A stretch of DNA of 11,181 bases from Candidatus Zixiibacteriota bacterium. Lineage in GTDB: Bacteria; Zixibacteria; MSB-5A5; RBG-16-43-9. The notes under the pieces are model-generated. The model ran no database searches. It saw only the letters and a program-made list of their open reading frames with translations, and was not told the DNA's origin. Made by a program: the position numbers and the translations under genes. The DNA lies in the NCBI GenBank assembly GCA_029858245.1, contig JAOUFL010000057.1, positions 1-11,181 on the forward strand, in the 5' to 3' direction. This document shows, in pieces, positions 6,301 to 11,181 of the stretch (positions within the stretch are counted from its first letter, which is position 1; each line of letters begins with the position of its first letter).

Positions 6301-7104
6301 TCATAAATCGGGATGAAAGATTTTCTTTTCTAAATCTTTGCGACTGATACTGTTTATCTCCTCCAGGAACCAGACTTCAGCCTCAGCCCTGCATTTACTG
6401 AGCATTCTGGGGTCAGCGATGAAATTCAGTTTGTGGAGACGCTTCACCACATCAGCTGGCAGGTCATAGTAGATATAGCTGTTATGAAAGTTATAATGAT
6501 AAGGGGAATATTTAATCCTCAGAACCTCTACCAGTGGTCTGTATGTATAATTCAGATAATAACCAAAAGCCACGATATCGTTTCCTCGATTAAGCTCTTT
6601 AAGAGTCAATACCTGAAATAGCTCGAAAGTTGTTCTTAATATCTGTAATCTTTTTTCGAGCTTTTCCAGAAAGGGTGCAGGTTGAACCCGGTCATTCTTA
6701 ACTATTCCTATTTTATCAAAATGGACAATTGGCTTACTGTGTATCTGATATTGAAGAAATTTATCTTCGCTTGATTTCTTCATCACTGCGATATCCAGGA
6801 ATAGAAAAGGGCTTGTATCTTTCAATCGATAAAAAACCTGAGAGTGTCCATGCCAGGTAGGTTCCGGCAGACGGAATTTCAGGTCAAATTCCGAAATCAA
6901 CAAAATCGTTTGTTCTATTACTTTTAAAACGTCTTCGATCGAATCATCCTCTACCACCACGTACAAGTCTAAATCTGACCATTGGTCCACTCTTTTGAAA
7001 CTTGCTGCACCAGCTTCCCATAAAGCATAAACATTACTCAAAGGTTGCAGATGGGTAACCATAACTTCAATAATCCTATCTCTTGTGACCTTGTATTTTT
7101 TCAT
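6301..7104 (-). CDS. Nucleotidyltransferase-fold protein of unknown substrate
   Basis: A 267-residue soluble protein with an N-terminal nucleotidyltransferase (polymerase-beta / aminoglycoside adenylyltransferase-like) domain. The stretch ALWEAGAASFKRVDQWSDLDL (27-47) is the signature region: Gly32 opens the phosphate loop, and Asp44 and Asp46 are the paired metal ligands. Asp104 in FLFLDIAV (101-107) is the likely third acidic residue. The usual Gly-Gly/Ser after the strand is replaced by Gly-Ala-Ala-Ser, so the loop is atypical. The remainder (about 145-267) is helical and Tyr-rich (YYLNYTYRP, YSPYHYNFHNSYIYY), as in the C-terminal helical domains of kanamycin-type enzymes. It could modify a small molecule, a protein or a nucleic acid; context gives no hint, and no antitoxin-sized partner is adjacent. 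The start is supported by AGAGGTG upstream of the ATG at 7104 and by a strong promoter. Confidence 0.82.
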   Translation of the reverse strand: MKKYKVTRDRIIEVMVTHLQPLSNVYALWEAGAASFKRVDQWSDLDLYVVVEDDSIEDVLKVIEQTILLISEFDLKFRLPEPTWHGHSQVFYRLKDTSPFLFLDIAVMKKSSEDKFLQYQIHSKPIVHFDKIGIVKNDRVQPAPFLEKLEKRLQILRTTFELFQVLTLKELNRGNDIVAFGYYLNYTYRPLVEVLRIKYSPYHYNFHNSYIYYDLPADVVKRLHKLNFIADPRMLSKCRAEAEVWFLEEINSISRKDLEKKIFHPDL

Positions 7105-7148
7105 CCTAAATACACCTCTGCTTAATTCGCTTATTATTATTTTTAATT

Positions 7149-7176
7149 ATTTTAGCTGTTTTAATGAAGAAGTCAA
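7149..7176 (-). promoter_or_regulatory. Strong promoter for the nucleotidyltransferase gene
   Basis: On the minus strand TTGACT (7176 to 7171) and TAAAAT (7154 to 7149) each match 5 of 6 consensus bases with a 16-base spacer. Predicted start about 7142, giving a leader of about 38 bases. The best-scoring promoter by eye in the window together with that of the DUF3566-gltX operon. Confidence 0.6.
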
Positions 7177-7305
7177 CAGTAAAAAATGATTTTGAGGTAA
7201 GTCTGGAATTTTTATGTGAGGAAAAAGAGCCCTTTAACCAGGATAACTACAGGTCAGACTTATAATTTCCACGAGATTTCTATATTTCAGAAATTCCTGA
7301 CGCAT

Positions 7306-7959
7306 TTACTTTCTATTGGCTTTTTTCTTTGCATAAAGACTTGTCAAACCCAGCAAGCTCAAGAATCCGGAGCCAAACAAAAAAAGACTTGCTGGCTCAG
7401 GGACTACCCCAAAACTGCCAGTAACTCTCAGTGGAGTTCCTGCTGTTTCGCTATAGAAGGGTCTGAAGTTTTCTCCGGGATTTAGAGTATACCAGCCGAA
7501 GTAGTCTATATTGAGGGCAATATCCTGCATGCCGGTATACCCTTTTGTTCGAAACGAAAACTTTCTATTACGTTTCCAATCTGTCCAATCCCACCAGTCC
7601 CCAAATATATCATCATCAGATAAACCCGTCACACCATTAGCGTAAGCGGGATAAACAGTCCCGATTGTTGACATAAAGATAATATCCACAGGAGTCGTCC
7701 AATTTATATGGAAAAAGTTATCTTGAGTACCTATTCCGGTATATACTCTTGTATAAATCCAGTTTTCATAAGGGAACAAATTATCGATCTCCTCTTGACT
7801 TAGAGTGCTGCTTGCACCCCAGGTATAAGAATGCTCATAAACATTCCCTCCCAGATAACTGCTGTTAAAAGATATCCAGGCATCAGAAAGAGTAGCTTCG
7901 GAAACGGAGAAACAGCAGAGCATCCCTATAAATGCAAGCATTGATATCGATCTTTTCAT
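7306..7959 (-). CDS. PEP-CTERM sorting-domain protein, secreted
   Basis: A 217-residue exported protein. Residues 1-22 are a signal peptide (likely cleavage after SVSEA). The C-terminus is a clear PEP-CTERM signal: VPEP (186-189), hydrophobic helix about 191-210, then KKKANRK (211-217). Known PEP-CTERM proteins are processed by an exosortase and delivered to the cell surface or exopolysaccharide matrix; no exosortase gene is in the window. The mature part (23-185) is rich in aromatic and acidic residues, with a notable cluster DDDIFGDWWDWTDWKRNRK (115-133). It looks beta-rich, and I do not recognise its family. The start is supported by AAAGGAG (7972 to 7966), 6 bases before the ATG. It is transcribed divergently from the prolyl oligopeptidase gene, with 303 bases between them. 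Confidence 0.9.
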   Translation of the reverse strand: MKRSISMLAFIGMLCCFSVSEATLSDAWISFNSSYLGGNVYEHSYTWGASSTLSQEEIDNLFPYENWIYTRVYTGIGTQDNFFHINWTTPVDIIFMSTIGTVYPAYANGVTGLSDDDIFGDWWDWTDWKRNRKFSFRTKGYTGMQDIALNIDYFGWYTLNPGENFRPFYSETAGTPLRVTGSFGVVPEPASLFLFGSGFLSLLGLTSLYAKKKANRK

Positions 7960-8045
7960 TACTCTCTCCTTTCATAAAAAAATACTGGAGTTGCTCAATT
8001 TTGGCACGAGTAAAAGCACCAGTTTATACTATACCAAACTATATA

Positions 8046-8074
8046 TTAATATTAATCGGATTTTGTCTTGTTAA
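8046..8074 (-). promoter_or_regulatory. Candidate promoter for the PEP-CTERM gene
   Basis: On the minus strand TTAACA (8074 to 8069) and TATTAA (8051 to 8046) are 17 bases apart (5 of 6 and 4 of 6). This would give a leader of about 80 bases. Alternative -10-like hexamers, TATAGT and TATAAA, lie just downstream (8033 to 8023), so the exact start is unclear. The -10 overlaps the ATTAATATTAAT palindrome. Confidence 0.35.
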
Positions 8075-8198
8075 ACTTAAAATTTTTGTTGAATCTCATT
8101 TTTGAATTATACGTGAATCTATGGTAAGTTTACCCGACCTTGATTACACCATTTGAATCCTAAAAATTCGACTAATATCTGGTTTGACAATTTTAGGG

Positions 8199-8227
8199 TT
8201 GACTGGAAGAAAATCTTTCCTTAAATT
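8199..8227 (+). promoter_or_regulatory. Promoter for the prolyl oligopeptidase gene
   Basis: TTGACT (8199-8204) and TAAATT (8222-8227) are separated by 17 bases (5 of 6 and 4 of 6). Predicted start near 8234, leader about 30 bases, ending in AGGAGG (8251-8256). A perfect TTGACA (8184-8189) lies 15 bases upstream but pairs only with AAGAAA, so it is probably not the used -35; it may be a second site. Confidence 0.5.
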
Positions 8228-8262
8228 ATTTTTTAATCAATGGTAAATAAAGGAGGTACCAA

Positions 8263-10425
8263 ATGAATATCATGAATCTGGTAAACAAAGGAGCATTTTT
8301 TCTAATTCTATTATCAGGTATGTTTTTCACAATGACAGACTGTTCTAATAAAGCTCCTTTACTTCCCGCAACCCCAATGGTACCAGTTATCGATACCTAT
8401 CATGGCGTCCAGATTACTGATAATTACCAATGGCTGGAAAATGGTAATGATCCGGAAGTTCGTCACTGGAGTGAAGACCAGAACAAGTATGCCCGGTGGG
8501 TATTAGACCACATTTCCGTTCGCGGGAAAATTGTCAGACAATTGCAAAAATTGTATAATGAAGCTTCTCCTGAATACTATTCATTACAATATCAAAGTGG
8601 AGTGTTGTTTGCCCTCAAGAATCAACCACCTAAAGATCAACCGCTGCTGGTTAAGATAGAATCTCCATATGATCTGAGTACAGAACAAGTGATTCTCGAT
8701 CCCAATCTGCTGGATACGACAGGCACAACTTCAATCGATTTCTATGTTCCATCTCCGGATGCACAATTGGTAGCTATATCGCTTTCTAAAGGTGGAACCG
8801 AGGAAGGTGACCTGTATGTATACGAGGTAGCTATCAGTAAATGCCTGGAAGATGTGATCCCCCGCGTTAATGGTCCCACAGCTGGAGGTGATGTTGCCTG
8901 GTCAGGAGATGGCTCAGGATTTTTCTATACCCGTTATCCTCGAATAAATGAAAGACCACCTGAGGATATACAATTCTATCAACAGGTCTATTACCACCGC
9001 CTGGGGACACTGACAGAAGGGGATAAGTACGTGATTGGCAAGGAATTCCCCCGCATAGCGGAAATCGAGTTTGAGGCATCAGACGATGGCCAGTATGTTT
9101 TAGTATCTGTCGCAAATGGAGATGGCGGTGAGTTTGCGCATTTCTTTCTTGACCCATCTGGAAAATGGAACCAGATAACTCGATTTTCAGATATGATCAC
9201 TCAAGCTAAGTTCGGTCCGGACAACTCATTGTATTTTCTGTCTCATAATAATGCTCCCCGGGGCAAGATCCTTCGGCTTCCTGCAGGGAGAACAGGGCTA
9301 TCACAGGTTAATACAATCGTCACTGAAAGCGAAGTGGTTATCCGGGATTTCCTACCCACTGCGACGAAAATCTATTTACAGGACTTAGTAGGTGGTCCCT
9401 TGCAGATTCGTGTGCTTGACAAAGGAGGCAATTTTCAAAAATTGGTACCCCTTTTGCCGGTTTCATCAGTGTATAATATGATCTCGCTGGGAGGGGACGA
9501 TATCATCTTCAGTAATTCGAGCTATATTGAGCCTCCGGTTTATTATATCTATGAACCCCTGAAGGGAGACAAAATACGCACATCTTTATCTGTCAAATCA
9601 CCAGCAGACTTCAGCAATGTTGAAGTAATACGCGAGTTTGCAACTTCAAAAGATGGCACGCAGGTCCCGATGAATATTATCCGCCAAAAAGGAACAAAGC
9701 TGAATGGAGATAATCCAACTATTCTCTACGGTTATGGCGGGTATGGTGCAAGCCAGACACCCGGATACAATCGCACACTCAGTCTGTGGTTGGAACAAGG
9801 CGGTGTGTATGTGATAGCCAATCTTCGAGGGGGTGGTGAATTTGGTGAAGAATGGCATAAAGCTGGTAATCTCACGAACAAGCAGAATGTGTTTGACGAC
9901 TTTGCTGCTTGTGCACAATATTTGATAAATACGGGTTACACCAGTACATCCAAGCTATCTATAATGGGAGGTAGTAATGGAGGATTATTGGTAGGAGCGA
10001 CCATGACTCAACACCCGGACCTCTTTAAAGCAGTTGTATGCCATAGAGGTGTTCTCGATATGCTGCGGGTCGAGCTGGATCCAAATGGTGAGTTTAATGT
10101 CACTGAATTTGGCACAGTCAAAAACCGTGATCATTTCAAAGCGCTTTACTCCTACTCACCTTATCATAATGTTGTTGATAGGATACACTATCCAGATGTT
10201 CTGGTTACTGCTGACGAGAATGATGGTAGAGTTAATCCTTCTAATTCGCGGAAAATGGTCGCCCGGCTCCAGGCGGCAACCAGTTTAAAGGGCTGTGTGT
10301 TGCTGAGAATGAGTTCCGGCTCCGGTCATGGGATAGGCAGTTCTCTGAGTGAAGATATTGCATTGAATGCGGATACATACGCGTTCTTATTCAATCGGCT
10401 TGGAGTAAGTTTCGAGGATAGATAA
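8263..10425 (+). CDS. Prolyl oligopeptidase, S9A family, exported/membrane-anchored
   Basis: A 720-residue serine peptidase that cleaves short peptides after proline. Residues 1-27 are a hydrophobic export signal ending TMTDCSNK; Cys27 could be lipidated, but Asp at -1 makes the lipobox non-canonical, so it is either an atypical lipoprotein or uses an uncleaved anchor. The N-terminal segment VIDTYHGVQITDNYQWLEN (42-60) is the usual S9A opening. A beta-propeller that gates access spans about 110-440. The alpha/beta-hydrolase domain carries YGYGGYG (489-495, oxyanion hole), NLRGGGEFG (520-528), the nucleophile in GGSNGG (569-574, Ser571), Asp654 in ENDGRVNP (652-659) and His689 in GSGHGIG (686-692). 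Ser-Asp-His spacing and the conserved Arg656 match characterised enzymes, so it should be active. Full length for the family. The start is supported by AGGAGG, 6 bases upstream. Likely in the periplasm, in peptide scavenging. Confidence 0.95.
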   Translation: MNIMNLVNKGAFFLILLSGMFFTMTDCSNKAPLLPATPMVPVIDTYHGVQITDNYQWLENGNDPEVRHWSEDQNKYARWVLDHISVRGKIVRQLQKLYNEASPEYYSLQYQSGVLFALKNQPPKDQPLLVKIESPYDLSTEQVILDPNLLDTTGTTSIDFYVPSPDAQLVAISLSKGGTEEGDLYVYEVAISKCLEDVIPRVNGPTAGGDVAWSGDGSGFFYTRYPRINERPPEDIQFYQQVYYHRLGTLTEGDKYVIGKEFPRIAEIEFEASDDGQYVLVSVANGDGGEFAHFFLDPSGKWNQITRFSDMITQAKFGPDNSLYFLSHNNAPRGKILRLPAGRTGLSQVNTIVTESEVVIRDFLPTATKIYLQDLVGGPLQIRVLDKGGNFQKLVPLLPVSSVYNMISLGGDDIIFSNSSYIEPPVYYIYEPLKGDKIRTSLSVKSPADFSNVEVIREFATSKDGTQVPMNIIRQKGTKLNGDNPTILYGYGGYGASQTPGYNRTLSLWLEQGGVYVIANLRGGGEFGEEWHKAGNLTNKQNVFDDFAACAQYLINTGYTSTSKLSIMGGSNGGLLVGATMTQHPDLFKAVVCHRGVLDMLRVELDPNGEFNVTEFGTVKNRDHFKALYSYSPYHNVVDRIHYPDVLVTADENDGRVNPSNSRKMVARLQAATSLKGCVLLRMSSGSGHGIGSSLSEDIALNADTYAFLFNRLGVSFEDR

Positions 10426-10563
10426 TATCGACATAACCCGCTTGATTATATTTCTAATACCAGAACAACAACATAATATGAGTCGTCACTACATCGTAAA
10501 AATGTAGACTAAACTACAATATATTCGTTTCATCATTTTTATATACCGCTTTGCTCCTTCAAA

Positions 10564-10600
10564 AAGCTCAGGGTTATTGCTGAAAGCAATGGCGGAGCTT
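10564..10600. other. Compound stem-loop in non-coding DNA
   Basis: Two nested perfect 6-bp stems: outer AAGCTC/GAGCTT (10564-10569 and 10595-10600) and inner ATTGCT/AGCAAT (10576-10581 and 10585-10590) with a GAA loop. In plus-strand RNA, two G-U pairs and one G-C extend the inner stem to 9 bp, leaving a small internal loop. It is more GC-rich than its surroundings. No U-tract follows, so it is not a standard terminator. It might be part of a small RNA or a remnant repeat; function unknown. Confidence 0.5.
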
Positions 10601-10888
10601 ATGAGACAAGTATCGAACGTTTTTCATAACTGTATACACAGAGTTAGTGTTATTCATGCATATTCAAAAACTGGTTACTCAAATTCAAATATAATAATTA
10701 ACTTTTTAACCTCGATGTAACTCTACTCAAACCTTTGTAACCCTCTAATCTAATATTTAATTACACTGTGCTTTAATCAGCGAAGAAGTTTAAAGATAAC
10801 TAAATGTGGCAGAATAGGATACAAAAACACCCCTTGCTTTGATAACTTTTTTTTAATAACTGTGAAACATTTCAAAACAGGTCTCGTA

Positions 10889-10894
10889 TATAAT
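10889..10894 (+). promoter_or_regulatory. Candidate -10 box for the membrane-protein gene at 10961
   Basis: A perfect TATAAT lies 66 bases before the ATG, inside GTATATAATTT. No good -35 is found at 16-18 bases upstream (only AACATT-like sequence), so the promoter may be weak or activator-dependent. The predicted start is near 10901, within the 5' arm of the stem-loop at 10898-10926. Confidence 0.35.
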
Positions 10895-10897
10895 TTA

Positions 10898-10926
10898 AAG
10901 AGAACTTTGTAAATCAAAGTACTCTT
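10898..10926 (+). promoter_or_regulatory. Leader stem-loop / possible operator before the gene at 10961
   Basis: A near-perfect inverted repeat: outer arms AAGAG/CTCTT (10898-10902 and 10922-10926) and inner arms ACTTTG/CAAAGT (10904-10909 and 10915-10920), separated by a single A-A mismatch, with a TAAAT loop. A third AAGAG (10929-10933) could compete for CTCTT. It lies just downstream of TATAAT, so it could be an operator or a 5'-end hairpin. Confidence 0.45.
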
Positions 10927-10960
10927 AAAAGAGAAAAAAATTCTTAACTGGAGGTGTATC

Positions 10961-11181
10961 ATGAGCGAAAAAATTAGTTTAAGAAAGGTAGAGAGTAAGG
11001 TTTTCTCTGTTGCCACTCAGGACGGTTTGTCAGACATTTTCATAGGCTGCATTTTCCTGATGTTAGCCATAGGTCCTCTTCTAAGCCCGAGTCTGGGAGA
11101 TTTCTGGAGTACGGTGGTTTTTGTCCCCTTCTTGGGGATGGTAATGCTTGGTATCTGGCTGATCCGCAGATACGTGATCAG
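10961..11181 (+). CDS. Unrecognised membrane protein, N-terminal part only
   Basis: 73 codons are visible before the window ends, with the frame still open. Residues 1-24 are charged and cytoplasmic-looking (MSEKISLRKVESKVFSVATQ then DGLSD). Two hydrophobic segments follow at about 25-42 and 50-69, and the second ends in RR. I do not recognise the family; the arrangement of a short basic head, a 'DGLSDIFIG' turn and paired membrane helices suggests a small multi-pass membrane protein. The start is supported by GGAGGTG (10950-10956), 4 bases before the ATG. The gene follows a 535-base gap and has its own candidate promoter and leader hairpin. Confidence 0.75.
   Translation, partial: MSEKISLRKVESKVFSVATQDGLSDIFIGCIFLMLAIGPLLSPSLGDFWSTVVFVPFLGMVMLGIWLIRRYVI

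Larger units (their letters stand above)
7960..8262. other. Divergent intergenic region between the PEP-CTERM and peptidase genes
   Basis: 303 bases with no credible gene. It holds the plus-strand promoter at 8199-8227, a weaker minus-strand candidate at 8046-8074, a 12-bp palindrome ATTAATATTAAT (8045-8056), a small inverted repeat GGTAA/TTACC (8123-8127 and 8130-8134), and four TGAAT pentamers (8090, 8103, 8114, 8154) in the same orientation. No RNA gene is recognisable. Confidence 0.7.
10426..10960. other. 535-bp gene-free stretch after the peptidase gene
   Basis: AT-rich, with stops in all frames and no ribosome binding site leading into a credible gene until 10961. No tRNA or rRNA pattern and no clear terminator for the peptidase gene were found. 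A 6-bp hairpin, CTACAT/ATGTAG (10489-10494 and 10502-10507), lies about 65 bases after its stop but has no immediate U-tract. The stretch holds the compound hairpin at 10564-10600 and, at its end, the promoter and leader hairpin of the next gene. Confidence 0.7.

Noticed and set aside
8028..8043. ACTATA direct repeat with 10-base period near the PEP-CTERM promoter
   Set aside because: Only two copies in strongly AT-rich sequence and partly overlapping possible -10 hexamers; not distinguishable from chance.
8867..9200. Two minus-strand open frames inside the peptidase gene
   Set aside because: They are antisense shadows of the conserved propeller-coding region, with no independent start signals or family match.
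10489..10507. CTACAT/ATGTAG hairpin as terminator of the peptidase gene
   Set aside because: Six mostly A-T pairs and no U-tract directly after the stem; it is mentioned in the intergenic entry but not called as a terminator.
10512..10620. Short open frame (about 36 codons) that might be a gene remnant
   Set aside because: No start codon or ribosome site, no recognisable protein family, and it is broken by stops on both sides; the hairpin explains the composition better.
10777..11016. Minus-strand open frame of 79 codons at the right edge
   Set aside because: It overlaps the well-supported plus-strand membrane-protein start and its leader, is low-complexity Leu/Lys/Phe-rich, and has no ribosome site.

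Overview
The window looks like ordinary chromosomal DNA from an uncultured, AT-rich, Gram-negative-type bacterium. Two features point toward the candidate phyla around the FCB group (Zixibacteria-like lineages, for example). One is a secreted SBBP-repeat protein ending in a dockerin-like tail of the 'DIVYLIN...KGGPPPC' type. The other is a protein with a PEP-CTERM sorting tail, a signal known from bacteria with an outer membrane and exopolysaccharide. Strong AGGAGG-type ribosome binding sites and TTGACA/TTGACT -35 boxes argue against Bacteroidota proper. This placement is inferred from protein style only.

Layout from left to right. Positions 1-1602 (minus strand) hold a two-gene operon: a small DUF3566-like membrane protein whose stop codon overlaps the start of glutamyl-tRNA synthetase (gltX, cut by the window edge). 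A 283-bp divergent promoter region follows. A plus-strand TPR protein (1886-2620) then converges, with a 20-bp gap, on a minus-strand 6-phosphofructokinase (2641-3732). Continuing on the minus strand are a YdeI/OmdA-family protein (3906-4487), the SBBP/dockerin secreted protein (4572-6110), a nucleotidyltransferase-fold protein (6301-7104) and the PEP-CTERM protein (7306-7959). A 303-bp divergent region separates the last of these from a plus-strand exported prolyl oligopeptidase (8263-10425). A 535-bp gene-free stretch with two notable stem-loops leads to the start of an unrecognised membrane protein (10961 to the window end).

The genes do not form one pathway. Only DUF3566-gltX is a convincing operon; most others appear to be single-gene units with their own promoters. 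Two themes recur: central housekeeping (GluRS, PFK) and the cell envelope (SBBP/dockerin protein, PEP-CTERM protein, exported peptidase, TPR protein, two small membrane proteins). I found no RNA genes, CRISPR arrays, insertion sequences, integrases, toxin-antitoxin pairs or defence cassettes. The items most worth a second look are the DUF3566-gltX coupling, an unusual active-site residue set in the phosphofructokinase, the eight-repeat propeller-plus-dockerin protein, and the structured non-coding elements at 10564-10600 and 10898-10926. I do not see a clear, previously undescribed multi-gene system.
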